A stretch of 64,000 bases of DNA from Endozoicomonas euniceicola (GTDB lineage Bacteria; Pseudomonadota; Gammaproteobacteria; Pseudomonadales; Endozoicomonadaceae), in NCBI RefSeq assembly GCF_025562755.1, contig NZ_CP103300.1, positions 1,625,501 to 1,689,500 of the forward strand, given 5' to 3'. Below are positions 26,778-34,766 of this stretch, piece after piece. A program made the translations under genes and the position numbers. Within the stretch, counting starts at the first letter, position 1, and every line of letters starts with the position of its first letter. The notes under the pieces were generated by a model. That model was not told the origin of the DNA. It worked only from the letters and a program-made list of their open reading frames with translations, and ran no database searches.

Positions 26778-27272
26778 TTACCAGACTTTTAACGATTTAA
26801 AGAATCGGATTTCCTTAACGCTTTTGTTCCTGAACAATAATGACGGCAAAGACACCCCAATCGCCAAAGACAGCAAAGTAAAAGAAGCGGTCAAACCATT
26901 ATGCGCAGTGGTTGACAGCAACTCTAACGGGGCAGACTGGGTACTGCTGATTTCCAACAGCCCCATCATGGTGCGATAGGCAAAAACACCCGGCACCATA
27001 GGAATAACGGCAGGAGCCATAAAGACAGTGGTCGGAGTATGCACCCAATGAGCAGCCTGTATCGCCAGAACACCAATGCTGCACGATGCAATAAGGGTTG
27101 CAATAACAAGGTTGAGTCCAAAAATCATTCCCGCGCTGCGCAGGGCGTAACCAATCACTGCTAATGACGCCACCACCCAGAATGCCCGCAAAGGGACAGT
27201 AAACAATGTCGCAAAACCCAAAGCGGCCATCGCTGCCCACAAACAGCGTTCCAACAAAATCCACCCAGTCAT
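26778..27272 (-). CDS. yjjB: YjjB-like subunit of ThrE/YjjPB exporter
   Basis: The 164-residue protein has about five transmembrane helices and matches the short half of split ThrE-type exporters (DUF3815). A conserved loop reads TPTTVFMAPAVIPMVPGVFAYR. In E. coli YjjB works with YjjP and is linked to succinate export; ThrE of Corynebacterium exports threonine/serine. It overlaps the end of yjjP by 4 bp (ATGA), typical of translational coupling. Confidence 0.9.
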   Translation of the reverse strand: MTGWILLERCLWAAMAALGFATLFTVPLRAFWVVASLAVIGYALRSAGMIFGLNLVIATLIASCSIGVLAIQAAHWVHTPTTVFMAPAVIPMVPGVFAYRTMMGLLEISSTQSAPLELLSTTAHNGLTASFTLLSLAIGVSLPSLLFRNKSVKEIRFFKSLKVW

Positions 27273-28057
27273 GCCAAAACCCCCAGAGTTGCCGAGCTTA
27301 AAATAATGCCGATGGCGATAGCGAAGGAAATCACCGCACCTTGTACACCCCGGGCATGACCGATGACCGTATGCCCATGCATCAAGTCAATAACGCTGTT
27401 AATCATAGGAACACCCGGAATCAGAAACAGGACGGAGGTCGCAACGGCTATCTCGGGAAACTGGCCCAGGCTACAGATAATACCCATACCTGACACCCCA
27501 CTGGCGACAAAAGACGCACAGGCAATGCTCAGGACAACATTATAACCTCGCGATAATAATGAATGGCGGGTTAAAAAGCCCGAGCCCGTTGCCAGGCCAG
27601 CCAGAATGACCGGGTAAGTTTCACCCCCGGCAACACGACAGAATGCCATGCCAGCCAGCATAACCATGATAACAAGGGCCGCTTTAGGGTAATGAGGGAG
27701 TTTTTTTATCCGTTCAACTTCTTTCTGAACAGCGCTCAGGTCCATTCGCCCTTCATGGGTTGCCCAGCTTAACCGACTGATCGCTGAAACGACTCCCATG
27801 TGTACCCCATAAGATTTAATCTGCCGAAAGGCAGTGTAATGCGGCCCCGGTTTTTGATTGGCAGAAATTGTCAGAGTGATACCAGACAGGGAGAAAAGCA
27901 GATCGGCATGATAGCCCAGTGATTCAGAAATACGCTGAATATTTCGATTAACCCGTTCAGTATGAGCACCAGACGACATTAGTAGTACAGCTATATCCAG
28001 CAAAAGCTTTGAACACCGTCGCTGGATGTTATCCGGGGATTGGATTGAGGGTTCCAT
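27269..28057 (-). CDS. yjjP: YjjP-like subunit of ThrE/YjjPB exporter
   Basis: The 262-residue protein has a cytoplasmic N-terminal domain (about 1-130, including SSGAHTERVNRNIQRIS) and about five transmembrane helices, with LFLIPGVPMINSVIDLMHGH near the end. This is the DUF1212/ThrE pattern. It is the first gene of the two-gene operon with yjjB. Its upstream region is interrupted at position 28129 by the left end of the inverted-repeat unit (73 bp from the ATG), so its native promoter may have been displaced. Confidence 0.9.
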   Translation of the reverse strand: MEPSIQSPDNIQRRCSKLLLDIAVLLMSSGAHTERVNRNIQRISESLGYHADLLFSLSGITLTISANQKPGPHYTAFRQIKSYGVHMGVVSAISRLSWATHEGRMDLSAVQKEVERIKKLPHYPKAALVIMVMLAGMAFCRVAGGETYPVILAGLATGSGFLTRHSLLSRGYNVVLSIACASFVASGVSGMGIICSLGQFPEIAVATSVLFLIPGVPMINSVIDLMHGHTVIGHARGVQGAVISFAIAIGIILSSATLGVLA

Positions 28058-28124
28058 AGGTTGCCTGAAATAAAGTTCTCAACAGGGTAGAGAACTATAC
28101 TGCAGCAGCCTGCCAGACTGTTAG

Positions 28125-28129
28125 CCTGT
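28125..28129. repeat. 5-bp target duplication CCTGT, left copy
   Basis: CCTGT lies immediately outside the left terminal inverted repeat and is repeated immediately outside the right one at 32780-32784. Confidence 0.75.
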
Positions 28130-28200
28130 TTTCGGAAAAACTATAAGCTGACAATAAACGACTATTAATTTTTATATATAAATTTGTCGTCGTATAAAAG
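28130..28200 (+). repeat. Left terminal inverted repeat of 28-32 kb unit
   Basis: The 71-bp AT-rich repeat ends inward with TCGTCGTATAAAAG. It contains a single ~22-bp outer unit, whereas the right repeat contains two in tandem. Confidence 0.85.
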
Positions 28201-28445
28201 TACTATTTTTTGCGCGTTCCCGATATTGCGAATGAACAACATAACTTATGATGGAGGTTGGAATTTCAGCTCATTAAAGTATGTAAACCTTTCTGAAGGG
28301 GCCTCGCTGCTGTCGTTTGGTTTCAATGAATGGCAGGTTTAGTATTTTATTTGTAATACATTGTTGGCGTAGTAGTAGCAATACCCGCCTTTTTGACTTA
28401 TAAACCTGCACCAACCTCCCCTGTAAAAGTTATGAGGAGCAGACT
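28201..28445. other. Upstream region of the DUF3024-like gene
   Basis: No gene is visible. The stretch between the left terminal repeat and the first internal gene is AT-rich and probably carries the promoter of the internal plus-strand operon. The ribosome-binding site ATGAGGAG lies just before the ATG at 28446. Confidence 0.4.
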
Positions 28446-28736
28446 ATGAGTCAATACATGTGGATGCCTGACACCAAAAGAGCATCACGTCCCAAGGTTT
28501 CAGCATCAACAAAAGCGGCTCTTAAAGAGCAGGCTGACCAATGGGTTGAAAGCTATCTTAAGCCGAAACATATTAAGCCTCCCCCCGAGGATCACGACTT
28601 TAATTATCTGGTGGATATTTTCACCAAGTGGCACGGCAGTTTTTTCTATTTCTGTGGTACTTATCACTGCCCAAGTCCCAGGGCTATCAGCCCGTCTTTT
28701 GAGGTAAAGATTGCCCGTATGGCGTATACCAATTAA
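28446..28736 (+). CDS. DUF3024-like small protein
   Basis: The 96-residue soluble protein has an ordered core (WVESYLKPKHIKPPPEDHDF, then NYLVDIFTKWHGSFFYFCGTYHCPSPRAISPSFEVKIARM). I recognise this as the DUF3024 family pattern, which has conserved Trp, Phe-Tyr-Phe, Cys-Pro and Pro-Ser-Phe-Glu residues and no known function. It ends earlier than the relatives I recall, whose C-terminus continues with an MRHTGQW-like motif. The 585-residue gene starts 17 bp after its stop, so they form an operon inside the inverted-repeat unit. Confidence 0.7.
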   Translation: MSQYMWMPDTKRASRPKVSASTKAALKEQADQWVESYLKPKHIKPPPEDHDFNYLVDIFTKWHGSFFYFCGTYHCPSPRAISPSFEVKIARMAYTN

Positions 28737-28753
28737 AGGATGTACACAGTCTC

Positions 28754-30511
28754 ATGTCAGATTTACAGCAAGCAATAGACTTAGAAACCGTTGATACGCT
28801 AAAAAAGCGTTATTTAACTTATTTTGGCGTTAAGCCAAAGCAAACTCGTAAAGCCTGGTTAACGGAGGCCATGGCACAAGGGCTCTCTGACCAGACACAG
28901 CTTCGGTCCTTTATACAGGGGCTTTCAGAGTTAGAGATGTCGTTTATCAGAGAATCCGTTTTCAACTACAACGGATTCATTGAAAAGCAGAGGTTCGAGG
29001 AAAAGTACCGAAGTTTTCCAGAGAAGCAAAGCGGTGACCATTTTTACTATAAGAGCGAGTTGCAAGACGGAGTCGATATATTTTTTTACCCTCATGCCGA
29101 ACGTTATGGGCCGGCAAGAATTCCTGATCTCCTGTTATCATCGCTAAAACAAATCATTATTCCACCGAAGCCTGACACACTTCAAACCGGAACTCTGCCA
29201 GAATCCTTGTCTGATTATTATCAGACGTTTGAACGTGAGAAGCTGGCTCTGAGCGAGCTGCACTCCTTATTGATACTGCTTCAGAACAAACAGCTTAAAG
29301 TCAGTGAAAAGACCGGTGTAGCTTCATCGGCCACTTTAAAGAAGGTGGTCATCGATACCCACGAGTATTACCAAGAAGCTTCCTGTAAACAGGCCGCTGG
29401 CATGGAGTTCATAGTTTCTTACGGGTGGCTCCGGTTACTCGGAAACAGCGAACTCACCAGGCAATCAAAAACAGTACTGCTTCCGGCAAAGAAAAACAGC
29501 AAGAGCGCTGCTGAAACAATAAAAGAACTCTGGGAGCAATGGGTCACAAATTATTCCTATGATGAGTTTCGTCGTATCGATAACGTGAAGGGACAAAACG
29601 GGAAGGGGCGGCGATTTTTTACCGATGTGGTGACCAGAAGACAGGCGATCATTGCAGCTTTGGAAGAGTGTAAAAATAATGCCTGGGTCGATTTTCAGGA
29701 CTTTGCCCGTTTTATGTTTATTACCGGTGCAGAACTGAAAATAACGACAGCCCCACATTACCTCTATCTCTTTAATCCTGAATATGGAGAGTTCTATGAC
29801 GGCTCCTGGGAAGGGCTGGAAGTTCGTTATTTGCGCTGCTTTTTAGTGGAGTATGCCGCCACACTAGGACTCATTGACGTGGTCATGGTTCCCCCTGAAG
29901 GGGGCGGTCCTGATGATGATTATGCTGGTTATTATGATGGCATTAATGAAATGGATTGCTTGAGCCGTTATGACGGTTTGCGATATTTCCGGCTTACGCC
30001 ACTGGGAGATTATGTACTGGGACTGACAGAAGACTATCAGGAAGAGGACGCTATATCGGCTGAAACAGGGCTCTCCATCCAGCGTCAGGGGCGTATTGTT
30101 TTTGATAACAGGCCAACTCCCTGGGAGCAGCGTTTTATATCGCTCTATGCCGAGCAAAATAATGATACTGCCTGGAAATTGTCTCGCAAAAAAATCATGG
30201 AAGCCCTGGAGGTTGGCGGTAATTCCGACGATTTAAAGAATTTCCTCCTGACCAGAGAAAGTCAGCCATTCTTGCCGGAAGACTGCGAAAGCTTATTGAA
30301 GCAAGCTGAAGCTAACCGCAATGGAGTGAAGCTCCAGAGTGAGGCACTGATTATGACCTGTAAAAATCAGGAGATTGCCGAGCTGATTGTCAACGACAAA
30401 GTGCTATCAAAATGGTGCCAGCGCCTGGGCAAGCTTCAGGTTGTTATACCCAAAAGCAAAGAAAAGAAGTTCAGGGATAGCCTTAATGCCATGGGCATTG
30501 GGTGTTTCTGA
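28754..30511 (+). CDS. Large protein of unknown function, winged-helix/helicase-associated-like
   Basis: The 585-residue cytoplasmic protein has no catalytic motif I can see. A helical N-terminal part (1-140) is followed by a middle region. Residues ~430-585 have the rhythm RLTPLGDYVLGL...GRIVFDNRPTPWEQRF...KISRKKIMEAL...LPEDCESLLKQAEANRNGVKLQSEALIMTCK..., ending with a short beta-rich unit. This resembles the XPB-type helicase-associated (Helicase_C_3) module found without a motor in some bacterial operons; no Walker motifs are present. The assignment is tentative. It is co-transcribed with the DUF3024-like gene and converges with the 492-residue gene. Confidence 0.75.
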   Translation: MSDLQQAIDLETVDTLKKRYLTYFGVKPKQTRKAWLTEAMAQGLSDQTQLRSFIQGLSELEMSFIRESVFNYNGFIEKQRFEEKYRSFPEKQSGDHFYYKSELQDGVDIFFYPHAERYGPARIPDLLLSSLKQIIIPPKPDTLQTGTLPESLSDYYQTFEREKLALSELHSLLILLQNKQLKVSEKTGVASSATLKKVVIDTHEYYQEASCKQAAGMEFIVSYGWLRLLGNSELTRQSKTVLLPAKKNSKSAAETIKELWEQWVTNYSYDEFRRIDNVKGQNGKGRRFFTDVVTRRQAIIAALEECKNNAWVDFQDFARFMFITGAELKITTAPHYLYLFNPEYGEFYDGSWEGLEVRYLRCFLVEYAATLGLIDVVMVPPEGGGPDDDYAGYYDGINEMDCLSRYDGLRYFRLTPLGDYVLGLTEDYQEEDAISAETGLSIQRQGRIVFDNRPTPWEQRFISLYAEQNNDTAWKLSRKKIMEALEVGGNSDDLKNFLLTRESQPFLPEDCESLLKQAEANRNGVKLQSEALIMTCKNQEIAELIVNDKVLSKWCQRLGKLQVVIPKSKEKKFRDSLNAMGIGCF

Positions 30512-30597
30512 TAGTTTCTATAGATAATTAAGAAAAAGGCTTGTTTTTATATGAATTGCATTTGTATTACATATGAAAACAGGCCATTCACCATCAC

Positions 30598-32076
30598 CTA
30601 TACCAGCTGCTCCAATAACGGGATCAGCTTGCGTTTCCGTTTATGGACAACCATTAAATGCTGAAGATAGGATTGCCACTCTTCGCTCTGGTTCTGTAAG
30701 AGGCAGAGTTCTTTAACATGCTTGAGTATACCGACAGCACCCGGATAGGCATCGACCTTGGTTATGCCAATAGCGTCCTCAGCTTGTTGTTTGGCAAAGG
30801 CTTTTACCCACTCCGGTCTTTCCCGCTTCAGAGTTTCAAGCATATCCATTGAGTTCTGTTCAATTCGATTAAACCAGAACCCTCGCTTTTCCAGACTGCC
30901 ACAGGCCATGTCATATTCGCCTGCGTAGACCATGACGTCCTCGCAGTCATAACCAGACTGGCAATGACCCAGATAACGAGAACGAATATCAGGCCATAGC
31001 TCAGAAGCAGTATGCTTTTCCCTGCGTTTAAACAGTGATAGATCCGGAGATGCCTGCATGGCCAGGTCTGTCGCTTCAAAAAAAGTTTTTTCTTCGCTGG
31101 TATCATCAGGGTTTAAATGCTCTGACAGCCATTTATAGCAATGCCCGGTTTGGTAACGATCAAGGGCTGGTTTTCTCAGGGCAAACTCAGCCACTTGTAA
31201 AGCCTCTGTCCGGTGGTGCTCAAACAGAGATTGAATCAGGGTAAGGCAGTCATCAAGGTTGCCCAGGTACTCTGGGTATTGCTCCATGACCTGAGCAACT
31301 TTTCCCTGTTTTACCAGGTGCAGCAGGTATTCTTTGTGAAACCCGAAACGATTTGCCAGATCAAGGTAATCCTGATGCTGTCCCCAGCGGTCATAAACCT
31401 CGAGGTAGGTCGGGATAAGAAACTCAGCATTCTCTGACTCAAACGTCCAGTAGTCCTCCAGTACCCGTAAAGTGTGATCCAGCCGGTATCCCTCATCACC
31501 CAGATAGTCTTCAGCCTCGCCACCACAGGCATCAGCCGGGCTGGCAAGGTTTTCTATTTCTGCGCACAATTTGTCGATTTCCGGCTCTTTCAGCTCAGCC
31601 ATTAAAACCGCTTTCGCCAGATATTGGTCCATAAACATAACAAAGGTTGAATAGTCCTCAACCTCTTTAGGCGGGTCTTCCCAGTGCCGATTGAACCAGT
31701 ATTCATCCTCAGGCTCTTGCCAGTCCTTAATGAACATCCGTGTTAACGTCATCAGAAAATCAAGACCCTGCCGGTACTCTTCATCCTGCCAAAATGACTC
31801 CAGCATGCTGACAACGCCGTCTGTTTGATGGTTCACAATGCTGTTGATGTACAGCTGAAAGTGAATTTCGGGCTTTATATCTTGCTGATCGGAGGTTTTC
31901 CTGAGATGCAGGGCGACAAAACGACGAATGTCCTTCAGGGTCAATGTTCCGTTATCAACCTGTTGTTCTATAAACTCAGCCAGAACCTCTTTTTTAAGCG
32001 GTTCCAGTAATGTACGCACAGTATCCATTGGTCTATCGTTCACTCTTTCAGTCATTCCGGAAGGGCAAAATGTCAT
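30598..32076 (-). CDS. Helical-repeat protein of unknown function
   Basis: The 492-residue acidic, almost all-helical protein shows degenerate TPR-like spacing in the middle (YLEVYDRWGQHQDYLDLANRFG, YLLHLVKQGKVAQVMEQYPEYLG, ALQVAEFALRKPALDRYQTGHCYKWLSEHL). The C-terminus is WQSYLQHLMVVHKRKRKLIPLLEQL. This tail is like that of bacterial SWIM zinc-finger proteins, but the SWIM Cys/His motif is absent. Several starts are possible (32076, 32055, 32028), and none has a good ribosome-binding site. It lies on the opposite strand to its neighbours inside the inverted-repeat unit. Confidence 0.75.
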   Translation of the reverse strand: MTFCPSGMTERVNDRPMDTVRTLLEPLKKEVLAEFIEQQVDNGTLTLKDIRRFVALHLRKTSDQQDIKPEIHFQLYINSIVNHQTDGVVSMLESFWQDEEYRQGLDFLMTLTRMFIKDWQEPEDEYWFNRHWEDPPKEVEDYSTFVMFMDQYLAKAVLMAELKEPEIDKLCAEIENLASPADACGGEAEDYLGDEGYRLDHTLRVLEDYWTFESENAEFLIPTYLEVYDRWGQHQDYLDLANRFGFHKEYLLHLVKQGKVAQVMEQYPEYLGNLDDCLTLIQSLFEHHRTEALQVAEFALRKPALDRYQTGHCYKWLSEHLNPDDTSEEKTFFEATDLAMQASPDLSLFKRREKHTASELWPDIRSRYLGHCQSGYDCEDVMVYAGEYDMACGSLEKRGFWFNRIEQNSMDMLETLKRERPEWVKAFAKQQAEDAIGITKVDAYPGAVGILKHVKELCLLQNQSEEWQSYLQHLMVVHKRKRKLIPLLEQLV

Positions 32077-32222
32077 GATGGTAAATATCGAGCTGACTCC
32101 TTACGAAGGCGAACCCGATTGCAAAGAACGTTTGCACAGTATGGCAAAAGACCTGACTACACACAGAAAGAGTGTTTGTGTAGATATTGCTAAGCAAAAT
32201 ATATGAATAAGCCTCATATATT

Positions 32223-32330
32223 ATGTTAAAGAGATTTTTGGGGCGAAGTTTGCCAACACGATATAACATGCTCAATGCTGCTGAAAAGGTTCAGGATATG
32301 AATGCCTCAGGTTTTGACCTGCATGAATAA
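32223..32330 (+). pseudogene. Truncated HigB-type toxin
   Basis: The 35-codon frame ends LNAAEKVQDMNASGFDLHE and a stop. In HigB/GraT toxins the corresponding stretch (AxxVEDMDIPGFRLHxLKGDRKG) continues into the RelE-fold core with its catalytic residues, and that part is missing. It lies 36 bp upstream of an intact higA, exactly where the toxin should be. I read it as a toxin gene decayed by deletion, leaving an orphan antitoxin. Confidence 0.65.
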
Positions 32331-32366
32331 AAAAGAATCCAGAGGAGAACAAAGAGAGGTAAGTCC

Positions 32367-32639
32367 ATGTTCAATCCAATGCATCCCGGAGAAGTTCTCA
32401 AGGAGTCTTATTTGGAGCCGTTGAACATCAGTGTAACGGAGGCCGCCAAGCGTCTGGGAGTCGCACGCAAGACTCTTTCCGAGCTGATTAATACAAGATC
32501 TGATGTGAGTGTAGAGATGGCTCACAAGCTTGCAAAGGCATGTAATACCACTCCAAAGTTCTGGCTCAATATGCAGGTTAATTATGACTTTTGGCAGAGT
32601 CGGGATATGGACTTCGAAAAAGTGCAGGCCTTTGCCTGA
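32367..32639 (+). CDS. higA: HigA-type antitoxin (XRE family)
   Basis: The 90-residue protein has the HigA signature N-terminus (MHPGEVLKESYLEPLNIS), a helix-turn-helix at about residues 22-60 (VTEAAKRLGVARKTLSELINTRSDVSVEMAHKLAKA) and the family ending FWLNMQVNYDFWQ. It should bind its own promoter. Its toxin partner upstream is truncated, so it may persist as a stand-alone regulator. A terminator follows. Confidence 0.92.
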   Translation: MFNPMHPGEVLKESYLEPLNISVTEAAKRLGVARKTLSELINTRSDVSVEMAHKLAKACNTTPKFWLNMQVNYDFWQSRDMDFEKVQAFA

Positions 32640-32662
32640 TACGCCTTATTTTACTACGGATG

Positions 32663-32690
32663 AAAGCCCGCTTTATGCGGGTTTTCTTTT
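32663..32690 (+). terminator. Rho-independent terminator after higA
   Basis: The stem AAAGCCCGC/GCGGGTTTT with loop TTTAT is followed by CTTTT. Its T-tract runs into the inner border of the right terminal inverted repeat. Confidence 0.8.
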
Positions 32691-32779
32691 ATACGACGAC
32701 AAATTTATATATAACAGTCAATAGTCGCTTATTGTCAGGTTATGCTTTTTTTCGTTGTCAGCTTATGGTTTTTCCGAAA
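32686..32779 (-). repeat. Right terminal inverted repeat of 28-32 kb unit
   Basis: This is the reverse-strand match to 28130-28200, with an extra 23 bp (about 32733-32755). The outer part contains two tandem ~22-bp units (TTGTCAGSTTATGSTTTTT), a pattern typical of repeated transposase-binding sites. Confidence 0.85.
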
Positions 32780-32784
32780 CCTGT
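32780..32784. repeat. 5-bp target duplication CCTGT, right copy
   Basis: It matches 28125-28129 and lies directly outside the right terminal repeat. Confidence 0.75.
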
Positions 32785-32803
32785 ATACGCACTACTGCTC
32801 AAA

Positions 32804-34135
32804 TTATTCTTTCAGCTCATGTGCCATACGATAACCATTTCTGCCCGCTTTCTTTGCAACATACATGGCATCATCAGCCGCCTTAATAAGTTCGTCAGGG
32901 TCTTCGCCTGAATGGTTGGACGTTGCAATGCCAATACTGGTGCCTACCTTACGCATCTCGCCCGACAGATCATGAGGTATGGCAAACTGTTCCAGAATTT
33001 TTTCCGCAATCGTTCTGGCATCCTCCTGCTCGGCCACGTCATCCAGTACGATGGCAAACTCATCACCACCAAGGCGTGCCACCATGTCACCATCACGAAC
33101 GCACTCCTGCAAGCGATTGGCAACACTCACCAGCAAAGCATCTCCGGCATCGTGCCCAAGTGTGTCGTTGACTTCCTTGAAGTGATCCAGATCCAGATAC
33201 ATGACCCCCGTATTCTTTTTCCGTCGTTCACTACGAGCCAGTGACATCTGCAGAAACTCCTTGAACAACGCCCTGTTAGCCAGCCCCGTCAGGTTGTCGT
33301 ATTTCGCCATTTTGGTTAGCTGATCTTCCAGTTTCTTGCGTTCGGTGATGTCATTGAACACCAGCACCGCACCCTGTACCTGATTTTTTTCATTGACCAG
33401 AGCGGCCGCGCTTAACTCTGCAGGAAAGCTCCCATTGGACTGACGCCAGAGATCAGTGGCCATCTGGAAATTGCCACCGTTCTGTAAACAGTTCTCTTTC
33501 ATTTCAGAGCTGTCCCAGGTCGTCATGGGGTCATCATCACCCGATGCATACATAAACTGACTGATGTGTTTCGCCAGCAATGATTCTTCGGTGCCGCCCA
33601 ACAATGCGCAGGCTGTCGGATTAATGAAGGAAACCCTTCCGTCATTATCAAGACCTACAATCCCTTCGCTGGCGGAATCCAGCAAGAGTTTGTTTTTACG
33701 GCTGATCCATCGCAGTTGCCGGGTGACGTCTTCCAGCTCCAACCGCTGTTTTTCCAACTGTAAAAAGACTTTCACCTTCCCCAGTAAAATTTCCGGAACA
33801 ATCGGTTTGGGAAGATAGTCAACGGCACCCGCCTTGTAACCTTTGTTAACGTAAGCCTGGTCCTTGTTAATCGCCGTCACGAAAATAATAGGAATGTTCG
33901 CGGTCTGCTTGTTGCTGTGCAGTAATGTGGCACACTCAAAGCCGTCCATGCCCGGCATCTGGACATCCAGAAGGATGACGGCAAACTGGTGATTCAACAC
34001 TTCGGACAACGCAGCTTCTCCGGAGTCCACCTTACGAACCTCTGCACCCAGGGGCTTCAGAAGTTTGTCCATAGCCAGAAGGTTTTCCTTACGGTCATCG
34101 ACCACCAGAATTTTCACTTTGCTTGTGTTACTCAT
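32804..34135 (-). CDS. REC-PAS-GGDEF response regulator (diguanylate cyclase)
   Basis: The 443-residue protein has a receiver domain (residues 8-125, phosphoacceptor in VILLDVQMPGMDG), a PAS domain (about 150-270) and a GGDEF domain with the intact motif RLGGDEFAIVLDD. An RxxD inhibitory site (RDGD) lies five residues before GGDEF, so the enzyme should make c-di-GMP under product control. It is the last gene of a four-gene operon with cheB, cheR and a hybrid kinase, which probably supplies its phosphate. Confidence 0.94.
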   Translation of the reverse strand: MSNTSKVKILVVDDRKENLLAMDKLLKPLGAEVRKVDSGEAALSEVLNHQFAVILLDVQMPGMDGFECATLLHSNKQTANIPIIFVTAINKDQAYVNKGYKAGAVDYLPKPIVPEILLGKVKVFLQLEKQRLELEDVTRQLRWISRKNKLLLDSASEGIVGLDNDGRVSFINPTACALLGGTEESLLAKHISQFMYASGDDDPMTTWDSSEMKENCLQNGGNFQMATDLWRQSNGSFPAELSAAALVNEKNQVQGAVLVFNDITERKKLEDQLTKMAKYDNLTGLANRALFKEFLQMSLARSERRKKNTGVMYLDLDHFKEVNDTLGHDAGDALLVSVANRLQECVRDGDMVARLGGDEFAIVLDDVAEQEDARTIAEKILEQFAIPHDLSGEMRKVGTSIGIATSNHSGEDPDELIKAADDAMYVAKKAGRNGYRMAHELKE

Positions 34136-34187
34136 AGGCTCCTTCCCTGAGCTGCACCTTTGCCCGGAACTCCTGTCGCTAAAAACT

Positions 34188-34766
34188 CTATTGCTGTTTT
34201 AAATAGTCAGCGATACCTGCCAGATCAAGAATGGCATCGGCACACCCCGTCTTAATCGCCGCTTTAGGCATTGCCTTCACCTCGGCAGACCCAGGTGACT
34301 GAACAACCACTTTCCCACCCGCTTCTTTAACCGCTCTTACACCTGCTGCACCATCGCTGTTGGCACCGGTTAAGACGATGGCTGTGACGTTTTCACCAAA
34401 GGCATCAGCGGCTGACTCAAACAGGACATCAATGGCTGGCCTTGAGTGGCAAACCCTGTCGTCAATACTCAGGCTCAACGTGTTACGGGACTCGACCTGT
34501 AGATGGTAATTGCCAGGTGCCAGATAAATGCAGCCGTTGTGCATGGGCAGTTTATCCTGCGACAACAAAACTGTAGTGCCTGTACGCTTGGCCAGAACAT
34601 TCACCAGCCCTTTTTCATCGCCTATCCCCAGATGCTTACAAACCAGTATGGGAAAATTAAACTCACTTCCCAACTGTGAAAAAATGGTTTGCAAAGCACT
34701 AAACCCTCCTGCCGAAGCGCCAACCACCACGATACGTTCAACGGATGATGCTGCGGTATCAGACAT
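34188..34766 (-). CDS. CheB-type methylesterase domain protein
   Basis: This 192-residue stand-alone CheB catalytic domain lacks the usual N-terminal receiver. Catalytic Ser lies in VGASAGGF, His in LVCKHLG and Asp in LTGANSDGAAG. It demethylates or deamidates receptors, or acts on the neighbouring kinase. Its start codon overlaps the stop of the cheR gene. Having CheB and CheR beside a kinase without a chemoreceptor resembles hybrid sensory systems that regulate c-di-GMP or biofilm instead of flagella. Confidence 0.92.
   Translation of the reverse strand: MSDTAASSVERIVVVGASAGGFSALQTIFSQLGSEFNFPILVCKHLGIGDEKGLVNVLAKRTGTTVLLSQDKLPMHNGCIYLAPGNYHLQVESRNTLSLSIDDRVCHSRPAIDVLFESAADAFGENVTAIVLTGANSDGAAGVRAVKEAGGKVVVQSPGSAEVKAMPKAAIKTGCADAILDLAGIADYLKQQ

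Larger units (their letters stand above)
28130..32779. mobile_element. Transposon-like unit with 71-bp inverted repeats, no known transposase
   Basis: The 4650-bp segment begins TTTCGGAAAAAC and ends with the complement. The left repeat (28130-28200) matches the right (32686-32779, read on the other strand) at about 66 of 71 positions once a 23-base insertion in the right repeat is skipped. Both are bordered by CCTGT. The 23-base insertion is itself a tandem copy of the outer ~22 bp, as if the right end had one more protein-binding site than the left. Inside are a DUF3024-like gene, two large unknown genes and a decayed higBA. None shows a DDE, HUH, serine or tyrosine recombinase motif. Confidence 0.8.

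Noticed and set aside
32073..32206. Short plus-strand frame between the 492-residue gene and the toxin remnant
   Set aside because: It overlaps the start of the minus-strand gene and shows no ribosome-binding site or protein-like pattern.
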